This document shows, one piece after another, positions 1-14,399 of a stretch of DNA of 64,000 nt. The translations under genes were made by a program, and so were the position numbers. The notes under the pieces are model-generated. The model did not search any database, had not been told where the DNA came from, and saw only the letters and a list, made by a program, of their open reading frames with translations. Positions within the stretch are counted from its first letter, which is position 1, and every line of letters begins with the position of its first letter. Source of the DNA: Apostichopus japonicus (Eukaryota; Echinodermata; Holothuroidea; Aspidochirotida; Stichopodidae); contig NC_092571.1 in assembly GCF_037975245.1 (NCBI RefSeq), forward strand, positions 6,094,001 to 6,158,000, in the 5' to 3' direction.

Positions 1-23
1 TCGGTACCGCACATTCGATTGAT

Positions 24-1924
24 CGGTACAGCACATTCGACTGATCGGTACCGAACATTCGATTGATGTGTACCGCATATATGATTGATCGGTACCGCAC
101 ATTCGATTGATCAGTACCGAACATTCGATTGATCGGTACCGAACATTCTATTGATCGGTACCGAACATTCGATTGATCGGTACCGCACATTCGATTGATC
201 GGTACCGCACATTCGATTCATCGGTACGGTACCGAACATTCGATTGTTCGGTATCGCACATTAGTTGATCGGTAACGCACATTCGATTGATGTGTACCGC
301 ATATATGATTGATCGGTACCGCACATTCGATTGATCAGTACCGAACATTCGATTGATCGGTACCGAACATTCTATTGATCTGTAACGCACATTCGATTGA
401 TCGGTACCGCACATTCGATTGATCGGTACCGCACATTCGATTAATCGGTACCGCACATTCGATTGATCGGTACCAAACATTCGATTGATCGGTACCGCAC
501 ATTCGATTGATCGGTAACGAACATTCGATTGATCGGTACCGCACATTCGATTGATCGGTACCGAACATTCGATTGATCAATACCGCACATTCGATTGATC
601 GGTACCGAATATTCGATTGATCGGTACCGCACATTCGATTGATCGGTACCGCACATTCGATTAATCGGTACCGCACATTCGATTGATCGGTACCAAACAT
701 TCGATTGATCGGTACCGCACATTCGATTGATCGGTAACGAACATTCGATTGATCGGTACCGCACATTCGATTGATCGGTACCGAACATTCGATTGATCAA
801 TACCGCACATTCGATTGATCGCTACCGAACATTCGATTGATCAATACCGCACATTCGATTGATCGGTACCGCACATTCGATTGATCGGTACCGAATATTC
901 GATTGATCGGTACCGCACATTCGATTGATCGGTACCGCACATTCGATTGATCGGTACCGATCATTCGATTGCTCGGTACCGAACATTCGATTGATCAATA
1001 TCGCACATTCGATTGATCGGTAACGAACATTCAATTGATCAATACCGCACATTCGATTGATCGGTACCGCACATTCGATTGTTCGGTACCGTACATTCGA
1101 TTGATCCGTATCGAACATTCGATTGATCGGTACCGCACATTCGATTGATCGGTACCGCACATTCGATTGATCAATACCGCACATTCGATTGATCGGTACC
1201 GCACATTCGATTGATCGGTACCGCACATTCGATTGATCGGTACCGCACATTCGATTGATCGGTACCGAACATTCGATTGATCGGTAACGTACATTCGATT
1301 GATCAGTACCGAACATTCGATTGATCGGTACCGAACATTCGATTGATCGGTAACGCACATTCGATTGATCGGTACCGCACATTCGATTGATCGGTACCGA
1401 ACATTCGATTGATCGGTACCGAATATTCGATTGATCGGTACCGATCATTCGATTGATCGGTACCGAACATTCGATTGATCGGTACCGAACATTCGATTGA
1501 TCGGTACCGAACATTCGATTGATCGGTACCGCACATTCGATTGATCGGTAACGACCATTCGATTGATCGGTACCGCACAATCGATTGATCGGTACCGAAC
1601 ATTCGATTGATCGGTACTGAACATTCGATTGATCAATACCGCACATTCGATTGCTCGGTAACGAACATTCGATTGATCGGTACCGAACATTCGATTGATC
1701 GGTACCGAACATTCGATTCATCGGTACCGCACATTCGATTAATCGGTACCGCACATTCGATTCATCGGTACGGTACCGAACATTCGATTGATCGGTACCG
1801 AACATTCGATTGATCGGTAACGCACATTCGATTGATCGGTACCGCACATTCGATTGATCGGTACCGAACATTCGATTGATCAATACCGCACATTCGATTG
1901 ATCGGTACCGCACATTCGATTGAT
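24..1924. repeat. 85-monomer HOR, copy 1 (one extra monomer)
   Basis: The unit is phased on the variant monomer that starts CGGTACAGCAC and ends CGACTGAT, at 24. It carries two 27-bp monomers (CGGTACGGTACC at 222 and 1766), one 21-bp monomer (CATTAGTTG near 258) and a GATGTG-type monomer near 64. The next copy starts 1,901 bp later. After position 240 the offset is 1,879, because this copy has one extra 22-bp monomer between about 140 and 220. 85 x 22 + 5 + 5 - 1 = 1,879, so the period is fully explained. Confidence 0.93.
441..880. repeat. Nested 220-bp (10-monomer) tandem pair in the HOR
   Basis: The string starting TTAATCGGTACC at 441 recurs at 661, and about 170 bases match from each start, including the rare TACCAAAC monomer at 472 and 692. 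The same nested pair sits in HOR copy 2 (2320-2759) and in altered form in copy 3 (from 4199). It therefore predates the 1,879-bp duplication. Confidence 0.85.
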
Positions 1925-3803
1925 CGGTACAGCACATTCGACTGATCGGTACCGAACATTCGATTGATGTGTACCGCATATATGATTGATCGGTACCGCA
2001 CATTCGATTGATCAGTCCCGAACATTCGATTGATCGGTACCGAACATTCTATTGACCGGTACCGAACATTCGATTGATCGGTACCGCACATTCGATTCAT
2101 CGGTACGGTACCGAACATTCGATTGTTCGGTATCGCACATTAGTTGATCGGTAACGCACATTCGATTGATGTGTACCGCATATATGATTGATCGGTACCG
2201 CACATTCGATTGATCAGTACCGAACATTCGATTGATCGGTACCGAACATTCTATTGATCTGTAACGCACATTCGATTGATCGGTACCGCACATTCGATTG
2301 ATCGGTACCGCACATTCGATTAATCGGTACCGCACATTCGATTGATCGGTACCAAACATTCGATTGATCGGTACCGCACATTCGATTGATCGGTAACGAA
2401 CATTCGATTGATCGGTACCGCACATTCGATTGATCGGTACCGAACATTCGATTGATCAATACCGCACATTCGATTGATCGGTACCGAATATTCGATTGAT
2501 CGGTACCGCACATTCGATTGATCGGTACCGCACATTCGATTAATCGGTACCGCACATTCGATTGATCGGTACCAAACATTCGATTGATCGGTACCGCACA
2601 TTCGATTGATCGGTAACGAACATTCGATTGATCGGTACCGCACATTCGATTGATCGGTACCGAACATTCGATTGATCAATACCGCACATTCGATTGATCG
2701 CTACCGAACATTCGATTGATCAATACCGCACATTCGATTGATCGGTACCGCACATTCGATTGATCGGTACCGAATATTCGATTGATCGGTACCGCACATT
2801 CGATTGATCGGTACCGCACATTCGATTGATCGGTACCGATCATTCGATTGCTCGGTACCGAACATTCGATTGATCAATATCGCACATTCGATTGATCGGT
2901 AACGAACATTCAATTGATCAATACCGCACATTCGATTGATCGGTACCGCACATTCGATTGTTCGGTACCGTACATTCGATTGATCCGTATCGAACATTCG
3001 ATTGATCGGTACCGCACATTCGATTGATCGGTACCGCACATTCGATTGATCAATACCGCACATTCGATTGATCGGTACCGCACATTCGATTGATCGGTAC
3101 CGCACATTCGATTGATCGGTACCGCACATTCGATTGATCGGTACCGAACATTCGATTGATCGGTAACGTACATTCGATTGATCAGTACCGAACATTCGAT
3201 TGATCGGTACCGAACATTCGATTGATCGGTAACGCACATTCGATTGATCGGTACCGCACATTCGATTGATCGGTACCGAACATTCGATTGATCGGTACCG
3301 AATATTCGATTGATCGGTACCGATCATTCGATTGATCGGTACCGAACATTCGATTGATCGGTACCGAACATTCGATTGATCGGTACCGAACATTCGATTG
3401 ATCGGTACCGCACATTCGATTGATCGGTAACGACCATTCGATTGATCGGTACCGCACAATCGATTGATCGGTACCGAACATTCGATTGATCGGTACTGAA
3501 CATTCGATTGATCAATACCGCACATTCGATTGCTCGGTAACGAACATTCGATTGATCGGTACCGAACATTCGATTGATCGGTACCGAACATTCGATTCAT
3601 CGGTACCGCACATTCGATTAATCGGTACCGCACATTCGATTCATCGGTACGGTACCGAACATTCGATTGATCGGTACCGAACATTCGATTGATCGGTAAC
3701 GCACATTCGATTGATCGGTACCGCACATTCGATTGATCGGTACCGAACATTCGATTGATCAATACCGCACATTCGATTGATCGGTACCGCACATTCGATT
3801 GAT
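1925..3803. repeat. 85-monomer HOR, copy 2 (1,879 bp)
   Basis: This is a near-identical tandem copy of 24-1924. The differences I saw are one missing monomer and isolated substitutions such as CAGTCCCG (near 2017) for CAGTACCG and TTGACCGG (near 2053) for TTGATCGG. Copy 3 shares both substitutions, so copies 2 and 3 are sisters in this part. The 27-bp monomers lie at 2101 and near 3645 and the 21-bp monomer near 2137, each exactly 1,879 bp from its copy 1 counterpart. Confidence 0.93.
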
Positions 3804-5410
3804 CGGTACAGCACATTCGACTGATCGGTACCGAACATTCGATTGATGTGTACCGCATATATGATTGATCGGTACCGCACATTCGATTGATCAGTCCCGA
3901 ACATTCGATTGATCGGTACCGAACATTCTATTGACCGGTACCGAACATTCGATTGATCGGTACCGCACATTCGATTCATCGGTACGGTACCGAACATTCG
4001 ATTGTTCGGTATCGCACATTAGTTGATCGGTAACGCACATTCGATTGATGTGTACCGCATATATGATTGATCGGTACCGCACATTCGATTGATCAGTACC
4101 GAACATTCGATTGATCGGTACCGAACATTCTATTGATCTGTAACGAACATTCGATTGATCGGTACCGCACATTCGATTCATCGGTACCGCACATTCGATT
4201 AATCGGTACCGCACATTCGATTGATCGGTACCGCACATTCGATTGATCGGTACCGCACATTCGATTGATCGGTAACGAACATTCGATTGATCGGTACCGC
4301 ACATTCGATTGATCGGTACCGAACATTCGATTGATCAATACCGCACATTCGATTGATCGGTACCGAATATTCGATTGATCGGTACCGCACATTCGATTGA
4401 TCGGTACCGCACATTCGATTAATCGGTACCGCACATTCGATTGATCGGTACCAAACATTCGATTGATCGGTACCGCACATTCGATTGATCGGTAACGAAC
4501 ATTCGATTGATCGGTACCGCACATTCGATTGATCGGTACCGAACATTCGATTGATCAATACCGCACATTCGATTGATCGGTACCGAACATTCGATTGATC
4601 AATACCGCACATTCGATTGATCGGTACCGCACATTCGATTGATCGGTACCGAATATTCGATTGATCGGTACCGCACATTCGATTGATCGGTACCGCACAT
4701 TCGATTGATCGGTACCGATCATTCGATTGATCGGTACCGAACATTCGATTGATCAATATCGCACATTCGATTGATCGGTAACGAACATTCGATTGATCAA
4801 TACCGCACATTCGATTGATCGGTACCGCACATTCGATTGTTCGGTACCGCACATTCGATTGATCCGTTTCGAACATTCGATTGATCGGTACCGCACATTC
4901 GATTGATCGGTACCGCACATTCGATTGATCAATACCGCACATTCGATTGATCGGTACCGCACATTCGATTGATCGGTACCGCACATTCGATTGATCGGTA
5001 CCGCACATTCGATTGATCGGTACCGCACATTCGATTGATCGGTAACGCACATTCGATTGATCAGTACCGAACATTCGATTGATCGGTACCGAACATTCGA
5101 TTGATCGGTAACGCACATTCGATTGATCGGTACCGCACATTCGATTGATCGGTACCGAACATTCGATTGATCGGTACCGAACATTCGATTGATCGGTACC
5201 GATCATTCGATTGATCGGTACCGAACATTCGATTGATCGGTACCGAACATTCGATTGATCGGTACCGAACATTCGATTGATCGGTACCGCACATTCGATT
5301 GATCGGTACCGACCATTCGATTGATCGGTACCGCACAATCGATTGATCGGTACCGAACATTCGATTGATCGGTACCGAACATTCGATTGATCAATACCGC
5401 ACATTCGATT
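3804..5410. repeat. 85-monomer HOR, copy 3 (partial, diverged)
   Basis: It follows copy 2 at an offset of exactly 1,879 bp; the CATTAG monomer is at 4017 against 2138. It carries many more variant differences than separate copies 1 and 2, for example GTAACGAAC near 4141 and TTCATCGG near 4178. Homology to copy 2 is lost near 5,410, where the expected TTGCTCGGTAACG is replaced by ordinary monomers. Its variant pattern instead resembles sequence near 10.3-11.4 kb and 15.3-16.7 kb, so it is shared with the long-range blocks. Confidence 0.85.
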
Positions 5411-6650
5411 GATCGGTACCGAACATTCGATTGATCAATACCGCACATTCGATTGATCGGTACCGCACATTCGATTGTTCGGTACCGCACATTCGATTGT
5501 TCGGTACCGCACATTCGATTGATCCGTATCGAACATTCGATTGATCGGTACCGCACATTCGATTGATCGGTACCGCACATTCGATTGATCGGGATCGCAC
5601 ATTCGATTGATCGGTACCGAACATTCGATTGATCGGTACAGCACATTTGATTGATCGGTACGGAATATTCGATTGATCAATATCGCACATTCGATTGATC
5701 GGTACCGCACATTCGATTCATCGGTACCGCACATTCGATTGATCGGTACCGCACATTCGATTGATCGGTAACGAACATTCGATTGATCGGTATTGAACAT
5801 TCGATTGATCGGTAGCGATCATTCGATTGATCGGTACCGAACATTCGATTGATCGGTACCGAACATTCGATTGATCGGTACCGAACATTCGATTGATCGG
5901 TACCGAACATTCGATTGATCGGTACCGCACATTCGATTGATCGGTATCGAACATTCGATTGATCGGTACCGCACAATCGATTGATCGGTACCGAACATTC
6001 GATTGATCGGTACTGAACATTCAATTGATCAATACCGCACATTCGATTGATCGGTAACGAACATTCGATTGATCGGTATCGAACATTCGATTGATCGGTA
6101 CCGCACAATCGATTGATCGGTACCGAACATTCGATTGATCGGTACTGAACATTCGATTGATCAATACCGCACATTCGATTGATCGGTAACGAACATTCGA
6201 TTGATCGGTACCACACATTCGATTGATCGGTAACGAACATTCGATTGATCGGTACCACACATTTCGATTGATCGGTAACGAACATTCGATTGATCGGTAC
6301 CGCACATTCGATTGATCGGTACCGAACATTCGATTGATCAATACCGCACATTCGATTGATCGGTACCGCACATTCGATTGTTCGGTACCGCACATTCGAT
6401 TGTTCGGTACCGCACATTCGATTGATCCGTATCGAACATTCGATTGATCGGTACCGCACATTCGATTGATCGGTACCGCACATTCGATTAATCGGAACCG
6501 CACATTCGATTGATCGGTACCGAACATTCGATTGATCAATACCGCACATTCGATTGATCGGTACCGCACATTCGATTGATCGGTACCGAACATTCGATTG
6601 ATCGGGATCGCACATTCGATTGATCGGTACCGCACATTCGATTCATCGGT
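5411..6650. repeat. Composite monomer stretch, related to 11.4-13.0 kb and 16.7-18.2 kb
   Basis: It contains the CCGTATCG monomer (5522), CGGGATCG monomers (5590 and 6603) and CACAATCG monomers (near 5975 and 6105). The same order recurs at offsets of 6,033, then 6,099, then 6,362 bp, so the copies differ by blocks of 3 and 12 monomers. The last step is one base short because a monomer near 6,261 has an extra T (CATTTCG). No gene is present. Confidence 0.78.
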
Positions 6651-7424
6651 ACGGTACCGAACATTCGATTGTTCGGTATCGCACATTAGTTGATCGGTAA
6701 CGCACATTCGATTGATGTGTACCGCATATATGATTGATCGGTACCGCACATTCGATTGATCAGTACCGAACATTCGATTGATCGGTACCGAACATTCTAT
6801 TGATCTGTAACGCACATTCGATTGATCGGTACCGCACATTCGATTCATCGGTACCGCACATTCGATTAATCGGTACCGCACATTCGATTGATCGGTACCG
6901 CACATTCGATTGATCGGTACCGCACATTCGATTGATCGGTACCAAACATTCGATTGATCGGTACCGCACATTCGATTGATCGGTAACGAACATTCGATTG
7001 ATCGGTACCGCACATTCGATTGATCGGTACCGAACATTCGATTGATCAATACCGCACATTCGATTGATCGGTACCGAACATTCGATTGATCAATACCGCA
7101 CATTCGATTGATCGGTACCGCACATTCGATTGATCGGTACCGAATATTCGATTGATCGGTACCGCACATTCGATTGATCGGTACCGCACATTCGATTGAT
7201 CGGTACCGATCATTCGATTGATCGGTACCGAACATTCGATTGATCAATATCGCACATTCGATTGATCGGTAACGAACATTCGATTGATCAATACCGCACA
7301 TTCGATTGATCGGTACCGCACATTCGATTGTTCGGTACCGCACATTCGATTGATCCGTTTCGAACATTCGATTGATCGGTACCGCACATTCGATTGATCG
7401 GTACCGCACATTCGATTGATCAAT
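6651..7424. repeat. Shortened copy of the left part of HOR copy 3
   Basis: The order is a 27-bp monomer (6648), the CATTAG 21-mer (ttag at 6686), the GATGTG monomer, CAGTACC and TCTGTAACG, as near 3,979-4,150. The offset to copy 3 is 2,667 bp at 6,686 but 2,491 bp near 7,022, so eight monomers (176 bp) have been lost between. It ends where homology to 19,381 begins. Confidence 0.78.
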
Positions 7425-9425
7425 ACCGCACATTCGATTGATCGGTACCGCACATTCGATTGATCGGTACCGCACATTCGACTGTTCGGTACCGCACATT
7501 CGATTGATCGGTATCGAACATTCGATTGATCGGTACCGCACATTCGATTGATCGGTACCGCACATATAATTGATCGGTACCGCACATTCGATTGATCGGT
7601 ACCGCACATTCGATTAATTGGTACCGCACATTCGATTGATCGGTACCGAACATTCGATTGATCGGTACAGCACATTTGATTGATCGGTACGGAATATTCG
7701 ATTGATCAATATCGCACATTCGATTGATCGGTACCGAACATTCGATTGATCGGTACCGAACATTCGATTCATCCTGACCGCACATTCGATTGATCGGTAC
7801 CGCACATTCGACTGTTCGGTACCGCACATTCGATTGATCGGTATCGAACATTCGATTGATCGGTACCGCACATTCGATTGATCGGTACCGCACATATAAT
7901 TGATCGGTACCGCACATTCGATTGATCGGTACCGCACATTCGATTAATTGGTACCGCACATTCGATTGATCGGTACCGAACATTCGATCGATCGGTACAG
8001 CACATTCGATTGATCGGTACCGAACATTCGGTTGATGTGTACCGCATATATGATTGATCGGTACCGCACATTCGATTGATCGGTACCGAACATTCGATTG
8101 ATCGGTACCGAACATTCGATTGAACGGTACCGAACATTCGATTGATCGGTACCGAACATTCGATTGATCGGTACCGAATATTCGATTGATCAATACCGCA
8201 CATTCGATCGATCGGTACCGAACATTCGATTGATCAATATCGCACATTCGATTGATCGGTACCGCACATTCGATTGATCGGTACCGAACATTCGATTGAT
8301 CGGTACCGCACATTCGATTAATCGGTACCGCACATTCGATTCATCGGTACGGTACCGAACATTCGATTGTTCGGTACCGCACATTCGATTGATCGGTACC
8401 GCACATTCGATTGATCGGTACCGCACATTCGATTCATCGGTACCGCACATTCGACTGTTCGGTACCGCACATTCGATTAATCGGTATCGAACATTCGATT
8501 GATCGGTACCGCACATTCGATTGATCGGTACCGCACATTCGATTGATCGATACCTAACATTCGATTGATCGGTACCGAACATTCTATTGATCGGTATCGA
8601 ACATTCGATTGATCGGTACCGAACATTCGATTGATCAATACCGCACATTCGATTGATCGGTACCGCACACTCGATTGATCGGTACCGAATATTCGATTGA
8701 TCGGTACCGCACATTAAATTGATCGGTACCGAACATTCGATTGATCGGTACCGAACATTCGATTGATCAATACCGCACATTCGATTGATCGGTAACGAAC
8801 ATTCGATTGATCGGTACCGAACATTCGATTGATCGGTACCGAACATTCGATTGATCGGTACCGCACATTCGATTCATCGGTACCGCACATTCGATTGATC
8901 GGTACCGCACATATGATTGATCGGTACCGCACATTCGATTGATCGGTACCGCACATTCGATTGATCGGTACCGCACATTCGATTGATCGGTACCGAACAT
9001 TCGATTGATCGGTACCGAACATTCGATTGATCGATACCGCACATTCGATTGATCGGTAACGAACATTCGATTGATCGGTACCGCACATTCGATTAATCGG
9101 TAACGAACATTCGATTGATCGGTACCGCATATTCGATTGATCGGTACCGAACATTCGATTGATCAATACCGCACATTCGATTGATCGGTACCGAACATTC
9201 GATTGATCGGTATAGAACATTCGATTCATCGGTAACGCACATTCGATTGATCGGTACCGCACATTCTATTCATCGGTACGGTACCGAACATTCGATTGTT
9301 CGATACCGCACATTCGATTGATCGGTACCGCACATTCGATTGATCGGTACCGCACATTCGATTAATCGGTACCGCACATTCGATTGATCGGTACCGAACA
9401 TTCGATTGATCGGTACAGCACATTC
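7425..9425. repeat. Left part of an 11,956-bp duplicated block (copy 1)
   Basis: Sequence from 7,425 to about 9,637 recurs at 19,381-21,593 at a constant offset of 11,956 bp with only scattered substitutions (for example CATTCG near 7,650 against CATCCG near 19,608). Rare markers are shared: CATATAATTG (near 7,565 and 7,895), CATCCTGACC (near 7,772), CACACTCG (near 8,666) and CATTAAATTG (near 8,712). The full first copy of this block would be 7,425-19,380. Confidence 0.87.
7471..8020. repeat. 330-bp (15-monomer) tandem pair
   Basis: The series CGACTGTTCGG, GTATCG, CATATAATTG, TTAATTGG starting at 7,471 recurs at 7,801, an offset of 330 bp. The second copy fades near 8,020. The same pair is present in the copy around 19,427-19,980, so it is older than the 11,956-bp duplication. 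Confidence 0.82.
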
Positions 9426-12400
9426 GATTGATCGGTACCGAACATTCGATTGATGTGTACCGCATATATGATTGATCGGTACCGCACATTCGATTGATCG
9501 GTACCGAACATCCGATTGATCGGTACCGAACATTCTATTGAACGGTACCGAACATTCGATTGATCGGTACCGAACATTCGATTGATCGGTACCGAACATT
9601 CGATTGATCAATACCGCACATTCGATTGATCGGTACCGCACATTCGATTCATCGGTACGGTACCAAACATTCGATTGTTCGGTATTGCACATTAGTTGAT
9701 CGGTAACGCACATTCGATTGATGTGTACCGCATATATGATTGATCGGTACCGCACATTCGATTGATCAGTACCGAACATTCGATTGATCGGTACCGAACA
9801 TTCTATTGATCTGTAACGCACATTCGATTGATCGGTACAGCACATTCGATTGTTCGGTACCGCACATTCGATTGATCGGTATCGAACATTCTATTGATCG
9901 GTACCGAACATTCGATTGATCGGTACCGCACATTCGATTCATCGGTACGGTACCGAACATTCGATTGTTCGGTATCGCACATTAGTTGATCGGTAACGCA
10001 CATTCGATTGATGTGTACCGCACATATGATTGATCGGTACCGCACATTCGATTGATCGGTACCGTACATTCGATTCATCGGTACCGCATATTCGATTGTT
10101 CGGTACCGCACATTCGATTGATCAATACCGCACATTCGACTGATCGGTACCGAACATTCGATTGATGTGTACCGCATATATGATTGATCGGTACCGCACA
10201 TTCGATTGATCAGTGCCGAACATTCGATTGATCGGTACCGAACATTCTATTGACCGGTACCGAACATTCGATTGATCGGTACCGCACATTCGATTCATCG
10301 GTACGGTACCGAACATTCGATTGTTCGGTATCGCACATTAGTTGATCGGTAACGCACATTCGATTGATGTGTACCGCATATATGATTGATCGGTACCGCA
10401 CATTCGATTGATCAGTACCGAACATTCGATTGATCGGTACCGAACATTCTATTGATCTGTAACGCACATTCGATTGATCGGTACCGCACATTCGATTGAT
10501 CGGTACCGCACATTCGATTAATCGGTACCGCACATTCGATTGATCGGTACCGCACATTCGATTGATCGGTACCGCACATTCGATTGATCGGTAACGAATA
10601 TTCGATTGATCGGTACCGCACATTCGATTGATCGGTACCGCACATTCGATTGATCGGTACCGCACATTCGATTGATCGGTACCGAACATTCGATTGATCG
10701 GTACCGCACATTCGATTGATCGGTACCGCACATTCGATTGATCGGTACCGATCATTCGATTGATCGGTACCGAACATTCGATTGATCGGTATCGCACATT
10801 CGATTGATCGGTAACGAACATTCGATTGATCAATACCGCACATTCGATTGATCGGTACCGCACATTCGATTGTTCGGTACCGCACATTCGATTGATCCGT
10901 TTCGAACATTCGATTGATCGGTACCGCACATTCGATTGATCGGTACCGCACATTCGATTGATCAATACCGCACATTCGATTGATCGGTACCGCACATTCG
11001 ATTGATCGGTCCCGCACATTCGATTGATCTGTACCGCACATTCGATTGATCGGTACCGCACATTCGATTGATCGGTAACGCACATTCGATTGATCAGTAC
11101 CGAACATTCGATTGATCGGTACCGAACATTCGATTGATCGGTAACGCACATTCGATTGATCGGTACCGCACATTCGATTGATCGGTACCGAACATTCGAT
11201 TGATCGGTACCGAACATTCGATTGATCGGTACCGATCATTCGATTGATCGGTACCGAACATTCGATTGATCGGTACCGAACATTCGATTGATCGGTACCG
11301 AACATTCGATTGATCGGTACCGCACATTCGATTGATCGGTACCGACCATTCGATTGATCGGTACCGCACAATCGATTGATCGGTACCGAACATTCGATTG
11401 ATCGGTACCGAACATTCGATTGATCAATACCGCACATTCGATTGATCGGTACCGAACATTCGATTGATCAATACCGCACATTCGATTGATCGGTACCGCA
11501 CATTCGATTGTTCGGTACCGCACATTCGATTGTTCGGTACCGCACATTCGATTGATCCGTATCGAACATTCGATTGATCGGTACCGCACATTCGATTGAT
11601 CGGTACCGCACATTCGATTGATCAATACCGCACATTCGATTGATCGGTACCGCACATTCGATTGATCGGTACCGAACATTCGATTGATCGGGATCGCACA
11701 TTCGATTGATCGGTACCGAACATTCGATTGATCGGTACAGCACATTTGATTGATCGGTACGGAATATTCGATTGATCAATATCGCACATTCGATTGATCG
11801 GTACCGCACATTCGATTCATCGGTACCGCACATTCGATTGATCGGTACCGCACATTCGATTGATCGGTAACGAACATTCGATTGATCGGTATTGAACATT
11901 CGATTGATCGGTAGCGATCATTCGATTGATCGTTACCGAACATTCGATTGATCGGTACCGAACATTCGATTGATCGGTACCGAACATTCGATTGATCGGT
12001 ACCGAACATTCGATTGATCGGTACCGCACATTCGATTGATCGGTATCGAACATTCGATTGATCGGTACCGCACAATCGATTGATCGGTACCGAACATTCG
12101 ATTGATCGGTACTGAACATTCGATTGATCAATACCGCACATTCGATTGATCGGTAACGAACATTCGATTGATCGGTATCGAACATTCGATTGATCGGTAC
12201 CGCACAATCGATTGATCGGTACCGAACATTCGATTGATCGGTACTGAACATTCGATTGATCAATACCGCACATTCGATTGATCGGTAACGAACATTCGAT
12301 TGATCGGTACCACACATTCGATTGATCGGTAACGAACATTCGATTGATCGGTACCGCACATTCGATTGATCGGTACCGAACATTCGATTGATCAATACCG

Positions 12401-14399
12401 CACATTCGATTGATCGGTACCGCACATTCGATTGTTCGGTACCGCACATTCGATTGTTCGGTACCGCACATTCGATTGATCCGTATCGAACATTCGATTG
12501 ATCGGTACCGCACATTCGATTGATCGGTACCGCACATTCGATTGATCGGTACTGAACATTCGATTGATCAATACCGCACATTCGATTGATCGGTAACGAA
12601 CATTCGATTGATCGGTACCACACATTCGATTGATCGGTAACGAACATTCGATTGATCGGTACCGCACATTCGATTGATCGGTACCGAACATTCGATTGAT
12701 CAATACCGCACATTCGATTGATCGGTACCGCACATTCGATTGTTCGGTACCGCACATTCGATTGTTCGGTACCGCACATTCGATTGATCCGTATCGAACA
12801 TTCGATTGATCGGTACCGCACATTCGATTGATCGGTACCGCACATTCGATTAATCGGAACCGCACATTCGATTGATCGGTACCGAACATTCGATTGATCA
12901 ATACCGCACATTCGATTGATCGGTACCGCACATTCGATTGATCGGTACCGAACATTCGATTGATCGGGATCGCACATTCGATTGATCGGTACCGCACATT
13001 CGATTGATCGGTACGGTACCGAACATTCGATTGTTCGGTATCGCACATTAGTTGATCGGTACCGCACATTCGATTGATCGGTACCGCACATTCGATTGAT
13101 CGGTACCGCACATTCGATTGATCGGTACCGCACATTCGATAGATCGGTACCGCACATTCGATTGATCGGTACCGAACATTCGATTGATCGGTAACGCACA
13201 TTCGATTGATCGGTACCGCACATTCGATTGATCGGTACCGAACATTCGATTGATCGGTACCGAACATTCGATTGATCGGTACCGATCATTCGATTGATCG
13301 GTACCGCACATTCGATTGATCGGTACCGCACATTCGATTCATCGGTACCGCACATTCGATTGATCGGTACCGCACATTCGAATGATCGGTACCGCACATT
13401 CGATTGATCGGTACCGAACATTCGATTGATCGGTAACGCACATTCGATTGATCAGTACCGAACATTCGATTGATCGGTACCGAACATTCGATTGATCGGT
13501 AACGCACATTCGATTGATCGGTACCGCACATTCGATTGATCGGTACCGAACATTCGATTGATCAATACCGCACATTCGATTGATCGGTACCGAACATTCG
13601 ATTGATCGGTACAGCACATTCGACTGATCGGTACCGAACATTCGATTGATGTGTACCGCATATATGATTGATCGGTACCGCACATTCGATTGATCAGTAC
13701 CGAACATTCGATTGATCGGTACCGAACATTCTATTGATCGGTACCGAACATTCGATTGATCGGTACCGCACATTCGATTCATCGGTACGGTACCGAACAT
13801 TCGATTGTTCGGTATCGCACATTAGTTGATCGGTAACGCACATTCGATTGATGTGTACCGCATATATGATTGATCGGTACCGCACATTCGATTGATCAGT
13901 ACCGAACATTCGATTGATCGGTACCGAACATTCTATTGATCTGTAACGCACATTCGATTGATCGGTACAGCACATTCGATTGTTCGGTACCGCACATTCG
14001 ATTGATCGGTATCGAACATTCTATTGATCGGTACCGAACATTCGATTCATCGGTACCGCACATTCGATTCATCGGTACGGTACCGAACATTCGATTGTTC
14101 GGTATCGCACATTAGTTGATCGGTAACGCACATTCGATTGATGTGTACCGCACATATGATTGATCGGTACCGCACATTCGATTGATCGGTACCGTACATT
14201 CGATTAATCGGTACCGCATATTCGATTGTTCGGTACCGCACATTCGATTGATCAATACCGCACATTCGATTGATCGGTACCGCACATTCGATTGATCGGT
14301 ACCGAACATTCGATTGATCAATATCGCACATTCGATTGATCGGTACCGAACATGCGATTGATCGGTACCGAACATTCGATTCATCTTTACCGCACATTC
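9426..14399. repeat. Large tandem duplication, copy 1 (4,974 bp)
   Basis: Position 9,426 pairs with 14,400. The match runs on at offset 4,974, then 5,260 from about 10.6 kb, then 4,992 from about 13.1 kb, to the end of copy 2. Relative to copy 2 this copy lacks 13 monomers (286 bp) near 10.6 kb and has an extra 268 bp (12 monomers + 4) near 13.0 kb. That extra includes a 27-bp and a 21-bp monomer. The unit ends with the CATCTTTACC monomer near 14,383. It contains a close relative of HOR copy 3 from about 10,130. Confidence 0.87.
12241..12856. repeat. 308-bp (14-monomer) tandem pair
   Basis: GTACTGAAC at 12,241 followed by CAATACC, GTAACG and TACCACAC monomers recurs from 12,549, an offset of 308 bp. 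The same pair is at 17,501 and 17,809 in the other 5-kb copy, so it arose before the 4.97-kb duplication. The related stretch at 5.4-6.6 kb lacks the extra copy, which accounts for most of the offset change there. Confidence 0.8.

Noticed and set aside
1607-1813. Plus-strand frames of 60-96 codons (for example 1,607-1,813; 8,296-8,502; 54,629-54,874; 63,620-63,910)
   Set aside because: They appear only where neighbouring variants (TTCAT, GACTGTT, GACCGTT or TTTAT) happen to remove the TGA that the consensus places once per 66 bp in each plus frame.
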